Source: Acidovorax sp. Leaf191 (GTDB taxonomy: Bacteria > Pseudomonadota > Gammaproteobacteria > Burkholderiales > Burkholderiaceae_C). From it: a stretch of 64,000 nucleotides of DNA. The notes below the pieces were generated by a model, which was not told where the DNA came from, did not search any database, and saw only the letters and a list, made by a program, of their open reading frames with translations. The translations under genes were made by a program, and so were the position numbers. The stretch lies in NCBI RefSeq assembly GCF_001424425.1, contig NZ_LMPT01000018.1:186001-250000 (forward strand), in the 5' to 3' direction. Shown piece by piece: positions 50,935 through 59,735 of this stretch; positions within the stretch are counted from its first letter, which is position 1; each line of letters opens with the position of its first letter.

Positions 50935-51708
50935 TCACCAGGGGCGACCCACCACGAAGCGCACCGGTTGCCGCACGGTCTTCATGCCGTCGTACAGCTG
51001 CGCCTGCAGCTCCCCCTTGGCCAGCGGTGCATCGAACTTCCATGTCTGGCTGTAGTCCGCGTTCGTACGCTGCCAACCGCCACGCTCGGCCTTGATCATC
51101 TGCCCGGACGGCAGCTTGAGAGACAGTGTCTTGATCCGCAGGAGCGTGTCGTTGCCCTGGAAGTGCACGCTGGTGCCATCCACCTTGAACTGCAGGATGT
51201 CGACGCTGCCCAGCTTGAGCGGACCAGGGCGTTGGGGGTCCAGCGCCTGGGCGGCCTTGCTGGTGCCGTTGGCCACGCTCAAGGGCAGGGTGCCCTCGAA
51301 GATCAGGCCGCTCACCGGTTTGTCGGGCAAGCGGTTGATGACCAGGTTGAAGCTGCGCGTGCGGCCATCCGCAGAGAACTTGGCGAACCCGCTCATCTCG
51401 GCATTGCCAAACGCCTGGCTGCTCTTGTCGGGAAAGACTGCGGTCACGTTCACATCGCCCTTGTCGGGGAAGCCGCCCGACGCTTCGACGAATTGGAGGG
51501 TGCGGCTCGTGGCGACGGCGTTGATCTCCACCTTTTCTTGCGATGGGGATGCGCCAAACGCCGTGAGGTTCTTGTCACGGCCCGGCGGGGCTTCGATGAA
51601 GGTGACGCCCGTCACTTTCAGATCAACGTCTTCGCGGGCATGCAGGACAGGGCTGAAGGCGGCAAAGGCTGCCATCAGGGGGAGGGCGAAGGCTGGAAGG
51701 TGGCGCAT
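50935..51708 (-). CDS. Secreted hypothetical protein
   Basis: 257 residues with a Sec signal (MRHLPAFALPLMAAFAAFSPVLHA). The mature domain is beta-rich: DVDLKVTGVTFIEAPPGRDKNLTAFGAS, KGDVNVTAVFPDKSSQAFGNAEMSGFAKF, FNLVINRLPDKPVSGLIFEGTLPLS, VDGTSVHFQGNDTLLRIKTLSLKLPSG and a closing FVVGRPW. No catalytic motif. I do not recognise the family with certainty. It appears to be a periplasmic beta-sandwich protein, alone in its transcription unit. Confidence 0.75.
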   Translation of the reverse strand: MRHLPAFALPLMAAFAAFSPVLHAREDVDLKVTGVTFIEAPPGRDKNLTAFGASPSQEKVEINAVATSRTLQFVEASGGFPDKGDVNVTAVFPDKSSQAFGNAEMSGFAKFSADGRTRSFNLVINRLPDKPVSGLIFEGTLPLSVANGTSKAAQALDPQRPGPLKLGSVDILQFKVDGTSVHFQGNDTLLRIKTLSLKLPSGQMIKAERGGWQRTNADYSQTWKFDAPLAKGELQAQLYDGMKTVRQPVRFVVGRPW

Positions 51709-52024
51709 CGGTAGGGGTGCTGTAGGGGAGAAAGGAAATCCTGTCGGGGCGAGAATTTTCTCTCACAGTTCGATGGTTCGGGAGGGCTGGTTTGGCTCCT
51801 GGCAACGGGCAGGCGTCGCGCAAGCGTTGGCGGCAAGGCGCAGCGGCTGCTCGCCATGAGGGAGCCCGCGCAGTGCGGGATGCGCGCGTGCGCCTGGCTG
51901 CCTTGCAGTACATCCCGACCCGACCAGGGGTCTCTGCCCCGGCGTTGCATGTGCTGCGGCAAGCGGGTACAACGCGGCTGGCGGTCCCAGCATTTCTTGG
52001 CCTGTGCAACCGGAGGGCATCCCC
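51709..52024. other. 315-base divergent spacer without a recognised gene
   Basis: Contains the upstream regions of the minus-strand secreted protein and of yegP. A TTCTCTCACAGTTCGATGG stretch lies at the left and a GGAGGG ribosome site for yegP at the right. No open frame shows a known pattern. Confidence 0.35.
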
Positions 52025-52363
52025 ATGGCGGCGAAGTTCGAGCTGAAGAAGTCGAAGAACGACAAATTTGTGTTCAACCTGCTGGCCACCAACGGCCAGG
52101 TCATCCTGACCAGCGAGATGTACGAGTCCCGTGCCAGTGCGCTCAATGGCATCGAGTCCGTGCGCAAGCACGCCCCGCAGGGCGGCCGGTTCGGGCGCCT
52201 GAGCGCCAAGGACGGATCGCCTTATTTCACCCTCAAGGCCGGCAACGGACAGGTCATCGGCCAAAGCCAGATGTACGCCGGGGCCAAGGCACGGGATGCG
52301 GGCATCGAGTCCGTGCAGGCCCATGCGCCCGAGGCGGGTGTGGACGACCAGACGTCCGCCTGA
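52025..52363 (+). CDS. yegP: YegP-family protein (DUF1508 tandem)
   Basis: 112 residues. Two DUF1508 repeats: FELKKSKNDKFVFNLLATNGQVILTSEMYESRASALNGIESVRKHAP and its second copy beginning GRLSAKDGSPYFTLKAGNGQVIGQSQMYAGAKARDAGIESVQAHAP. Start ATG 52025 has GGAGGG 8 bases upstream. Small cytoplasmic protein; the function is poorly known, often linked with stress. The gene stands alone before tldD. Confidence 0.9.
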   Translation: MAAKFELKKSKNDKFVFNLLATNGQVILTSEMYESRASALNGIESVRKHAPQGGRFGRLSAKDGSPYFTLKAGNGQVIGQSQMYAGAKARDAGIESVQAHAPEAGVDDQTSA

Positions 52364-52454
52364 CGGCAGTTTTGCGCAGGCGTCTTGCCGGGTCCGCGCA
52401 GGGGCTTGTGCGGCGGTGCCGTGCAGTGCGGGGCGGCGCGCCTAAAATGCCCTG

Positions 52455-53939
52455 ATGACTCTCCGCACCTCCACTGCCGCCCCCCAGCGCGCGGCGACCA
52501 GCCAGCGCATCGATGTTGCCCGCGAACTGCTGCTGACGCCGTTCGGTCTCGATGAAAGCCACCTCGCCCGTGCCCTGGCCGAGATCCGCACCCACCAGGT
52601 GGACGATGCGGACCTGTACTTCCAGTACACGCGCAGCGAAGGCTGGAGCCTGGAGGAGGGCATCGTCAAGACCGGCTCGTTCAGCATCGACCAGGGCGTG
52701 GGCGTGCGGGCGGTCAGCGGGGAGAAGACCGCTTTTGCGTACTCGGACGACATTTCCGAGGCGTCGCTGCTGGATGCCGCGCGCACTGTGCGGTCGATTT
52801 CGGCTGCATCGCGCTCTGGTAAAGCGCGGGTAGCTCCTAAAAAGGTAGCGGCAGGCCGCAGCCTGTATCCGGGCGTGGACCCGATCGCCTCGCTCGACAG
52901 CACCGCCAAGGTGGCGCTGCTGGAGCGGCTGGAGCAGCGCGCCCGCGCCAAGGACCCGCGCGTGGCCCAGGTCATGGCGGGCCTGGCCAGCGAGTACGAC
53001 GTGGTGCTGGTGGCCCGTGCCGATGGCACCCTGGCGGCCGATGTGCGTCCGCTGGTGCGGCTGTCGGTGACGGTGATCGCCGAGCAGAACGGCCGGCGCG
53101 AGGTGGGTTCGGCCGGCGGCGGCGGGCGCTTCGGCCTGGCGTATTTCGACGACGCGCAGATGAACCAGTACGTGGACGAGGCCGTCAACGCGGCGCTGGT
53201 GAACCTGGAGTCCCGCCCCGCACCGGCTGGCGAGATGACCGTGGTGCTCGGCTCCGGCTGGCCCGGCATCCTGCTGCACGAAGCCATCGGCCACGGGCTG
53301 GAAGGCGACTTCAACCGCAAGGGCTCCAGCGCGTTCAGCGGCCGCGTGGGCCAGCGCGTGGCGGCCAAGGGCGTCACCGTGCTGGACGACGGCACCATCG
53401 CCGACCGCCGCGGCTCGCTCAACGTGGACGACGAAGGCAACGCCAGCCAGCGCAACGTGTTGATCGAGGACGGCATCCTCAAGGGCTACATCCAGGATTC
53501 GCTCAACGCCCGCCTGATGGGCGTGGCGCCCACCGGCAACGGCCGCCGCGAAAGCTATGCGCACATCCCCATGCCGCGCATGACCAACACCTACATGCTC
53601 GGTGGTGACAAGGACCCGCAGGAGATCGTGGCCAGCATCAAGAAGGGGTTGTACGCCACCAACTTCGGCGGCGGCCAGGTGGACATCACCTCGGGCAAGT
53701 TCGTGTTCTCGGCCAGCGAAGCCTACTGGGTCGAAAACGGCAAGATCCTGTACCCCGTGAAGGGCGCGACCATCATCGGCAGCGGCCCCGAGTCGCTCAA
53801 GAAGGTGACCATGATCGGCAACGACATGCGCCTGGACAGCGGCGTGGGCACCTGCGGCAAGGAAGGCCAGAGCGTGCCGGTGGGGGTGGGCCAGCCCACG
53901 CTGCGCCTGGAAGGTCTGACGGTGGGCGGCACGGCCTGA
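52455..53939 (+). CDS. tldD: Metalloprotease TldD
   Basis: 494 residues. TldD/PmbA fold with HEAIGH (275-280) in GILLHEAIGHGLEGDF; the typical RNVLIEDGILKGYIQDSLNARLMG, NGRRESYAHIPMPRMTNTYMLGG and GTCGKEGQSVPVGVGQPTLRLEGLTVGGTA are present. With PmbA (TldE) it forms a protease acting on unfolded peptides, including the maturation of some RiPPs. tldE is not in the window. A segment AASRSGKARVAPKKVAAGRS near residue 115-135 overlaps DNA similar to repeat family A and may be an in-frame capture. All catalytic parts are intact. Confidence 0.94.
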   Translation: MTLRTSTAAPQRAATSQRIDVARELLLTPFGLDESHLARALAEIRTHQVDDADLYFQYTRSEGWSLEEGIVKTGSFSIDQGVGVRAVSGEKTAFAYSDDISEASLLDAARTVRSISAASRSGKARVAPKKVAAGRSLYPGVDPIASLDSTAKVALLERLEQRARAKDPRVAQVMAGLASEYDVVLVARADGTLAADVRPLVRLSVTVIAEQNGRREVGSAGGGGRFGLAYFDDAQMNQYVDEAVNAALVNLESRPAPAGEMTVVLGSGWPGILLHEAIGHGLEGDFNRKGSSAFSGRVGQRVAAKGVTVLDDGTIADRRGSLNVDDEGNASQRNVLIEDGILKGYIQDSLNARLMGVAPTGNGRRESYAHIPMPRMTNTYMLGGDKDPQEIVASIKKGLYATNFGGGQVDITSGKFVFSASEAYWVENGKILYPVKGATIIGSGPESLKKVTMIGNDMRLDSGVGTCGKEGQSVPVGVGQPTLRLEGLTVGGTA

Positions 53940-54057
53940 TCCGTTCTCGGTTGCCACTCATCCTGCAGCGCAGGCAAGTGTTGCAGGCACCCACCATCGG
54001 TTGCACCCGCAGTGCACAAATTGCCTTGACGCCCTGCGGGCGGCGCAAAATACCCGC

Positions 54058-54597
54058 ATGCCCGCCACGATACCGAGCCAGCAGTTGACGCTCCAGTCGT
54101 TTGGAGACATCAGCCGCTTTCTGCGCGAGGGCGTGGCCGATGAAGAGTCCCGCCAGCTGCGCGACAGCCTGGGCGCGCTGTCGAGCCAGATCGACGAGGC
54201 CGTGCGCACCCGCCGCACCAGCAGCGACACGTCGGCCATCATGCAGCGCGTGGTGAGCCTGGCGCAGTGCGCGCGCGAGCACCAGCTGTTCCTGACCGGC
54301 CTGGGGTCGGCCTGGCATGCCTTGTACGAGTTCGGCGCCTACCAGCGGGCCCTGCGCGAGCTGCGCAATGCCATCGCCCACTGGCAGCAGATGCTCGAGC
54401 GCCGCAGCGCCAAGGAAAGCGCGGGCTTCGACCAGTTCGAACTCCTGGCCTGGCGCACCCTGGGAGAGGCGCTGCTGCTGATCGACATGTACGAGCACCA
54501 CAGCGATCCGCCCAGCGATCTGCCCGACGGGGAGCGGCAGGGCAAAGTGCCTGCCCTGCAGCGCGTGCGGGAGTGGTTTCGCCGGTGGCGGCGCTGA
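54058..54597 (+). CDS. Hypothetical protein, helical
   Basis: 179 residues from ATG 54058 (MPATIPSQQLTLQSFGDISRF). Mostly helical and charged (REGVADEESRQLRDSLGALSSQIDEAVRTRRTSSD), then HALYEFGAYQRALRELRNAIAHWQQMLERRSAK and an acidic-basic end. No signal peptide or membrane helix. No family recognised. It sits between tldD and the aroG leader with its own start. Confidence 0.65.
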   Translation: MPATIPSQQLTLQSFGDISRFLREGVADEESRQLRDSLGALSSQIDEAVRTRRTSSDTSAIMQRVVSLAQCAREHQLFLTGLGSAWHALYEFGAYQRALRELRNAIAHWQQMLERRSAKESAGFDQFELLAWRTLGEALLLIDMYEHHSDPPSDLPDGERQGKVPALQRVREWFRRWRR

Positions 54598-54758
54598 ACA
54601 GGCCGGCCCGTACAGTCACCGCCCACCAACCTGCTGAAGCCGGGCTGAAAACGCGTGCCGCGGGCCCCCTGGCGCGGGTTCTGGCGCACCGCCCTGTTGT
54701 GCGGCTGCAACGCACGCCGCTTGCTGCACTGCCGCACTCCTGTGCTACATTGCCTCCC

Positions 54759-54815
54759 ATGCAAGTTCGCAGCGCGTTTTATTTTTGGTTTTTTATCTCA
54801 GTCCCCGGCGGATGA
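54759..54815 (+). CDS. Aromatic amino acid leader peptide of aroG
   Basis: Eighteen codons then TGA: MQVRSAFYFWFFISVPGG. Residues 7-12 are F-Y-F-W-F-F, six aromatic amino acids in a row, all three kinds used. That density in so short a peptide just before a DAHP synthase gene is the hallmark of ribosome-mediated attenuation. The stop codon lies 40 bases before a terminator hairpin. A short ORF of this kind is easily missed by gene finders. It has no clear Shine-Dalgarno (CCTCCC lies directly upstream), a weak point. Confidence 0.8.
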   Translation: MQVRSAFYFWFFISVPGG

Positions 54816-54890
54816 GAGGAAGACGCGCAAGCCAACACACCTCCCCATACCAACCGCCGACGCTGCAAAGCCCGGCGGTTTTTGTTTTTT
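54806..54890 (+). promoter_or_regulatory. Transcription attenuator of aroG (antiterminator and terminator)
   Basis: Terminator: AACCGCCG (54852-54859) pairs with CGGCGGTT (54873-54880), followed by TTTGTTTTTT. Antiterminator: CGGCGG at 54806-54811, within the last leader codons, can pair with CCGCCG at 54854-54859 and would displace the terminator. A ribosome stalled on the aromatic codons (54777-54794) leaves 54806-54811 free; a ribosome at the stop codon covers it. The geometry fits attenuation by charged Phe/Tyr/Trp tRNA. Confidence 0.75.
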
Positions 54891-54949
54891 CAGCCCTCCG
54901 TTTTTTCCCTTTCTTCACCCAACCAACGACTCCACGAGGAAGCAGCACC

Positions 54950-56071
54950 ATGACGGTCTCCACCACCCCCACCAGCGATGCCTGGTACCGCAGCGTCGAG
55001 AAAACCAGCCAGACCGACGACGAACGTATCAAGGACATCACCGTGTTGCCCCCTCCAGAGCACCTGATCCGCTTTTTCCCCATCAGCGGCACGCCGGTGG
55101 AATCGCTGATCACCCAGACCCGCAAGAACATCCACAACATCATGGCCGGCGAAGACGACCGCCTGCTGGTCATCATCGGCCCGTGCTCCATCCATGACCC
55201 GGCCGCCGCGCTCGAGTACGCCCGCCGCCTGAAGGTGGCGCGCGAGCAGTACAAGGACACGCTGGAGATCGTGATGCGCGTGTACTTCGAGAAGCCCCGC
55301 ACCACGGTGGGCTGGAAGGGCCTGATCAACGACCCCTACCTGGATGAGACCTACCGCATCGACGAAGGCCTGCGCATCGCGCGCCAGCTGCTGATCGACA
55401 TCAACCGCCTGGGCATGCCGGCGGGCAGCGAGTTCCTGGACGTGATCTCGCCCCAGTACATCGGTGATTTGATCAGCTGGGGCGCCATCGGCGCGCGCAC
55501 GACGGAGAGCCAGGTGCACCGTGAGCTGGCCTCGGGCCTGTCGGCGCCCATCGGCTTCAAGAACGGCACGGACGGCAACATCCGCATCGCCACCGATGCC
55601 ATCCAGTCCGCCAGCCGCGGCCACCACTTCCTGTCGGTGCACAAGAACGGCCAGGTCGCCATCGTCAACACCAACGGCAACAAGGACTGCCACGTCATCC
55701 TGCGCGGCGGCAAGGCCCCCAACTACGACGCCGCGAGCGTGGCCGCGGCCTGCAAGGACCTGGAGGCGGCCCAACTGCCCGCTACGCTGATGGTGGACTG
55801 CAGCCATGCCAACAGCAGCAAGCAGCACCAAAAGCAGATGGACGTGGCGCGCGACGTGGCCGGCCAGATCGCGGGCGGCTCGCGCAGCGTCTTCGGCCTG
55901 ATGATCGAAAGCCACCTCACGGCCGGCGCGCAGAAGTTCACGCCCGGCAAGGACGATGCAGCAGCACTGACCTACGGCCTGAGCATCACCGACGCCTGCC
56001 TGGGCTGGGATGATTCCCTGCAGTCGCTGGCCGAACTGTCCAACGCTGTGACAGCGCGCCGGGCGCGTTGA
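54950..56071 (+). CDS. aroG: 3-deoxy-7-phosphoheptulonate (DAHP) synthase, class I
   Basis: 373 residues from ATG 54950, with GAGGAAG upstream. AroG/F/H type: LIIIGPCSIHDPAAALEYARRL-like segment (VIIGPCSIHDP), VYFEKPRTTVGWKGLINDPYLD, GSEFLDVISPQYIGDLISWGAIGARTTESQVHRELASGLSAPIGFKNGTDGN, HVILRGGKAPNYD, LMVDCSHANSSKQ, SHLTAGAQ. It joins PEP and erythrose-4-phosphate in the first step of aromatic amino acid synthesis; the metal ligands Cys, His, Glu, Asp are in place. It is controlled by the upstream leader/attenuator. Which aromatic amino acid inhibits the enzyme cannot be read here. Confidence 0.95.
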   Translation: MTVSTTPTSDAWYRSVEKTSQTDDERIKDITVLPPPEHLIRFFPISGTPVESLITQTRKNIHNIMAGEDDRLLVIIGPCSIHDPAAALEYARRLKVAREQYKDTLEIVMRVYFEKPRTTVGWKGLINDPYLDETYRIDEGLRIARQLLIDINRLGMPAGSEFLDVISPQYIGDLISWGAIGARTTESQVHRELASGLSAPIGFKNGTDGNIRIATDAIQSASRGHHFLSVHKNGQVAIVNTNGNKDCHVILRGGKAPNYDAASVAAACKDLEAAQLPATLMVDCSHANSSKQHQKQMDVARDVAGQIAGGSRSVFGLMIESHLTAGAQKFTPGKDDAAALTYGLSITDACLGWDDSLQSLAELSNAVTARRAR

Positions 56072-56185
56072 TCGAAGCTGCAAGGGCCAGGGGCAGGCCA
56101 CGCGCCGTGGCCCTAAACTGATGGCTGTGGGGCCGGTGCACGGGCACCCCCCACGGCCCCGGTTTCAGAAGAAAGGCAACCCACC

Positions 56186-56497
56186 ATGCACAGCGAAGTC
56201 TCCGTCCGTCTGGCCGGCAACCAGGAATTCCGTTTTGACCTGAAGGGCGCCGAGCCCATGGGCCACGAGGCCGGCCGGCGCTGGCTGGATGAGCAGTTCA
56301 CCGTGCTCGATTGCGAGCCCCTGCGCGCCAGCGGCAAGGTGCTGCTCGCCGACAAGGTGCTGACCGTGGCGCGCGCCGCGGGCGAGAAGCTGCTGGGCGA
56401 CCCCGCCTGGCTGCAGGACTTTGCGCGCGCAGCCACCGCTGCGCTGGCCAAGCCAGTGGTGCGCGTGGACGTGCCCGCGATGGCCGTGACGTTCTGA
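56186..56497 (+). CDS. Small conserved hypothetical protein
   Basis: 103 residues (MHSEVSVRLAGNQEFRFDLK). An AAAGG ribosome site 9 bases upstream. It has a compact alpha/beta look with VLLADKVLTVARAAGEKLLGD and ALAKPVVRVDVPAMAVTF. No family recognised, no signal peptide. It is probably transcribed with aroG or on its own. GC and codon use are typical of the genome. Confidence 0.6.
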   Translation: MHSEVSVRLAGNQEFRFDLKGAEPMGHEAGRRWLDEQFTVLDCEPLRASGKVLLADKVLTVARAAGEKLLGDPAWLQDFARAATAALAKPVVRVDVPAMAVTF

Positions 56498-56600
56498 CGC
56501 CGGGCTGTCACCCCGCGGCGGGTGTGCATGGGTCTGCAAGGCGGCGGGTGCGTGGTCAACGCATGGCACTCCTGAAGTGCCTTGGGGCGAGAATTCAGCA

Positions 56601-56657
56601 GTAAAAAGCCCTCTACCGCTCGTCCAATAAGCGCTAGTAGCTATTTATTTTGTAGCG
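56601..56657 (-). repeat. Repeat family A, copy 5
   Basis: On the plus strand: GTAAAAAGCCCTCTACCGCT, CGTCCAATAAGCGCTAGTAG, CTATTTATTTTGTAGC. It overlaps the 3' end of mpl and provides its stop codon (TAG at 56641-56643). Confidence 0.7.
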
Positions 56658-58068
56658 CCTGCAACAGCTTGGCGTGGACACCGCCGAACCCCCCGTTGCT
56701 CATGCACACGATGTGATCGCCCGGCCGGGCGGCCTCGGTGACCTGCTGCACCAGGGTGTCGATGTCTGCGGCCGTCTGGGCGCGCTGCCCTGGGCCCACG
56801 CCCAGCGGGGCCAGGGCTTGTGCGGCGTCCCAGTCCAGCCCTGCGGTGTGGCAGAACGCCAGGTCGGCCGGCTCCAGGGACCATGGCAGCTGGGCCTTCA
56901 TGGCGCCCAGCTTCATGGTGTTGCTGCGGGGCTCGAACACGGCCAGGATGCGGGCATCGCTGCCGCCGATGCTGCGGCGCAGCCCGTCCAGCGTGGTGCG
57001 GATGGCGGTCGGGTGGTGCGCGAAGTCGTCATACACGGCGATGCCGCGCACGGTGCCGCGCAGCTCCATGCGCCGCTTGACGTTCTGGAACGCGCCCAGC
57101 GCCTGGGCCGCCTGCTGCGGGCCCACGCCCACATGGTGCGCCGCGGCGATGGCGGCCAGCGCGTTGAGCTGGTTGTGCACGCCGGTCAGGCCCCACTCCA
57201 CGCGCGCGACCTTCTGGCCCCGGTGCAGCACGTCGAACGCATGGGGCGCTCCGTCGGCGGCGAAATCGCTCACCGCCTCGCCGAAGCTGCTCATCTCGCT
57301 CCAGCAGCCCATGTGCAGCACGCGGACCAGGCTTTCTTCCAGCCCGTTGACCACCACGCGGCCCGTCGGCGGCACGGTGCGCACGAGGTGGTGGAACTGC
57401 CGCTCGATGGCGGGCAGGTCGTCAAAGATGTCCGCGTGGTCGAACTCCAGGTTGTTCAGCACCGCGGTGCGGGGGCGGTAGTGCACGAACTTGCTGCGCT
57501 TGTCGAAAAAGGCGGTGTCGTACTCGTCCGCCTCGATGACGAAGAGCGGGGCCTCGCCCAGCGCCGCGTTGCCCGGGGCAGGGCGCCGGGCAGCGCCCAG
57601 ACGGGCCGACAGGCCGAAGTTGAGCGGCACGCCGCCGATCAGGAACCCGGGCTGCTGGCCTGCGCTGTCCAGAATCCACGCCAGCATCGACGTGGTGGTA
57701 GTCTTGCCATGCGTGCCGGCCACGGCCAGCACGTGCCGGCCCTGCAGCACGTGCTCGGCCAGCCACTGCGGGCCGCTGGTGTAGGGCAGGCCGGCCTCCA
57801 GGATGGCTTCCATCAGCGGAAACTTCGCCGTTCCGTCCGGCAAGCGGGCGCGGCTGACCACGTTGCCCACCACGAACATGTCCGGCTTCAGGGCCAGCTG
57901 GTCGGCGCCGAACCCTTCGATGAGGTCGATGCCCAGCGCGCGGAGCTGGTCGCTCATGGGCGGGTAGACGCCTGCGTCGCAGCCGGTGACCTTGTGGCCG
58001 GCCTCGCGCGCCAGCGCCGCCAGGCCGCCCATGAACGTGCCGCAGATGCCCAGTATGTGTATATGCAT
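56641..58068 (-). CDS. mpl: UDP-N-acetylmuramate:L-Ala-gamma-D-Glu-meso-DAP ligase
   Basis: 475 residues from ATG 58068 (MHIHILGICGTFMGGLAAL). Mur-ligase fold: VLAVAGTHGKTTTTSMLAW (P-loop), FVIEADEYDTAFFDKRSKFVHY, LNNLEFDHADIF, and VYDDFAHHPTAIRTTLDGL. It reattaches recycled tripeptide to UDP-MurNAc, re-entering peptidoglycan synthesis. The last residues ALQNK plus the TAG are encoded by an intergenic repeat, so the C-terminus may have been altered by repeat insertion. Monocistronic by position. Confidence 0.93.
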   Translation of the reverse strand: MHIHILGICGTFMGGLAALAREAGHKVTGCDAGVYPPMSDQLRALGIDLIEGFGADQLALKPDMFVVGNVVSRARLPDGTAKFPLMEAILEAGLPYTSGPQWLAEHVLQGRHVLAVAGTHGKTTTTSMLAWILDSAGQQPGFLIGGVPLNFGLSARLGAARRPAPGNAALGEAPLFVIEADEYDTAFFDKRSKFVHYRPRTAVLNNLEFDHADIFDDLPAIERQFHHLVRTVPPTGRVVVNGLEESLVRVLHMGCWSEMSSFGEAVSDFAADGAPHAFDVLHRGQKVARVEWGLTGVHNQLNALAAIAAAHHVGVGPQQAAQALGAFQNVKRRMELRGTVRGIAVYDDFAHHPTAIRTTLDGLRRSIGGSDARILAVFEPRSNTMKLGAMKAQLPWSLEPADLAFCHTAGLDWDAAQALAPLGVGPGQRAQTAADIDTLVQQVTEAARPGDHIVCMSNGGFGGVHAKLLQALQNK

Positions 58069-58410
58069 GGGCGCAGATTCTAAGAGCGTGCCCAGGGTGG
58101 CCTGGCCGTGGCGGCGTGCATGGGCATGTGATGGGCGCGGCCCGGATGCGGCAGGGGCAGGCGTCGGGCCGGCGCGGGGGGCGCGCGGCAATGGCGCAGG
58201 CATGGCATGGGTGTCGACCTGACGCTGTGCCGGGTGTCCGAGTGCCGTGAAAATCGGCCCTGCCGCTCATCGGTATTGCGGTACCAGCTATGAAAATCGT
58301 AGCGTTCGCCGGGGAGGCACACCATCCCGCCACTTCCAAGGGTCAACCCTTACCCCAGGCGGCACTTGGCGCCACAATGCAGTGGTGTCCTTCTTCCATC
58401 CTTGCCTGCC
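58069..58410. other. Divergent spacer, no recognised gene
   Basis: 340 bases between mpl and the next gene. A CGGTATTGCGGTACCAGCTATGAAAATCG stretch near 58270 is less GC-rich and may carry a promoter. No short protein with known pattern. Confidence 0.3.
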
Positions 58411-59010
58411 ATGCACACACCCCTGAGCGAAGAAATCGCCCACACCACGGCCCGGCTGGTGGTGGAAGAAGGCCTGGAGTGGGGGCCGGCCAAGCGCCGG
58501 GCGCTGCGCCAGATGGGCCTGCCGGCGCGCACGCCGCTGCCCGACAACGACCTGGTCGAGGCGGCGGTGCGCGAGTACATCGACCTCTTCTGCGCCGATA
58601 CCCAGCCGGGCGAGTTGCGGGCGCTGCGGCAGCTGGCGCTGGTGTGGATGGAGCGCATGGCGGCCTTTCGCCCCTACCTGGCCGGGGCCGTGTGGCACGG
58701 TACGGCCACGCGGCTGTCGGATATCTACATCCAATTGTTCTGTGATGATTCCAAATCCGCAGAAATAGCGCTCATCGACCACCACGTGGACTATGAGCCG
58801 CGCACCGTCACGGGATTTCACGGAGAGTCGGTGGAAGCCTTGAGCCTGGGCAGCAAGTCGCCCGAGCTCAATGAAATGATCGGGGTGCACCTCATGGTCT
58901 ACGACCTGGACGACATGCGCGGCGCGCTGCGGCCGGACACCAAAGGCCGTGTGCCGCGTGGCGACATCGCTGCGGTGCGGCGGCTTCTGCAGGAAAATGC
59001 GGCTCCATGA
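58411..59010 (+). CDS. Conserved hypothetical protein upstream of tlpA
   Basis: 199 residues from ATG 58411. Soluble: IAHTTARLVVEEGLEWGPAKRRALRQMGLP, VREYIDLFCADTQPGELRALRQLALVWMERM, ATRLSDIYIQLFCDDSKSAEIALIDHHVDYEPRT, LNEMIGVHLMVYDLDDM. Such proteins lie before tlpA in related genomes; some databases name them after UDP-MurNAc-alanine ligase, which I do not believe. The stop overlaps the tlpA ATG (ATGA), so it is translated with tlpA. Function unknown. Confidence 0.75.
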   Translation: MHTPLSEEIAHTTARLVVEEGLEWGPAKRRALRQMGLPARTPLPDNDLVEAAVREYIDLFCADTQPGELRALRQLALVWMERMAAFRPYLAGAVWHGTATRLSDIYIQLFCDDSKSAEIALIDHHVDYEPRTVTGFHGESVEALSLGSKSPELNEMIGVHLMVYDLDDMRGALRPDTKGRVPRGDIAAVRRLLQENAAP

Positions 59011-59588
59011 ACGCACCGCAATCGCCAGATTCCCCTGTGCCGGCAGCCGCCGCACAACCCCCGTCGCCCGCGCGCCGGCGCATGTTGTATGCGGGCGTGG
59101 CGGGCGTTGCCGCGGTCGGTGGCGCGGGCCTGGCCTGGTGGAAGTTCCAGCCGCACGCCATCGACAGCGGCGCGGAACAGGCACTGTGGACGCAGGAATT
59201 CGAGCGGCCCGAGGGCGGGACGCTGGCGCTGCAGTCCCTGGCGGGCAAGCCCTTGCTGCTGAACTTCTGGGCGACGTGGTGCCCTCCGTGCGTGGAAGAG
59301 CTCCCCATGCTCAACACTTTCTTCCGCGAACAGGCTGCCAATGGCTGGCAAGTGCTGGGTCTGGCGATCGATCAGCCTTCGGCGGTGCGCAAGTTCCTCG
59401 CGCGCATTCCGCTGGAGTTTCCGGTCGGGCTGGCGGGCCTGGGCGGAACGGAACTGGGCCGTTCGCTCGGCAATCTCACCGGCGGGTTACCCTTCACCGT
59501 GGTCCTGGGTGGCAACGGACGGGTGCTGCACCGTAAAATGGGCCAGGTCACCCCGCAGGATCTGCAGCTCTGGTCCTCGCTGCGCTGA
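59007..59588 (+). CDS. TlpA-like membrane-anchored thioredoxin
   Basis: 193 residues. N-terminal anchor (MLYAGVAGVAAVGGAGLAWW, about 27-46) and a periplasmic thioredoxin-like domain with the motif WATWCPPC (active WCPPC) in LLLNFWATWCPPCVEELPMLNTFF, cis-Pro GLPFTVVLGGNGRVL. It reduces disulfides in the periplasm, for example in cytochrome c maturation. ATGA overlap with the preceding gene. It is followed by accBC after a 147-base spacer with a probable promoter. Confidence 0.9.
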   Translation: MNAPQSPDSPVPAAAAQPPSPARRRMLYAGVAGVAAVGGAGLAWWKFQPHAIDSGAEQALWTQEFERPEGGTLALQSLAGKPLLLNFWATWCPPCVEELPMLNTFFREQAANGWQVLGLAIDQPSAVRKFLARIPLEFPVGLAGLGGTELGRSLGNLTGGLPFTVVLGGNGRVLHRKMGQVTPQDLQLWSSLR

Positions 59589-59735
59589 GTTTTTCCGCTG
59601 ATTCCATGGCTCCTGCGAGCGCAGGCACCGCAAATTGTCAGCAGAAGTTCATGAAAAATAGCCGTGGAAGACGTTGATAGGGTGAAATTGGAGTAAATTC
59701 GCGCCCTATTCAGTTTTATAGCCGTTGGAGCTTCC

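Noticed and set aside
52254..53957. Long open frames opposite tldD
   Set aside because: TldD motifs on the plus strand are complete; the minus-strand products match nothing.
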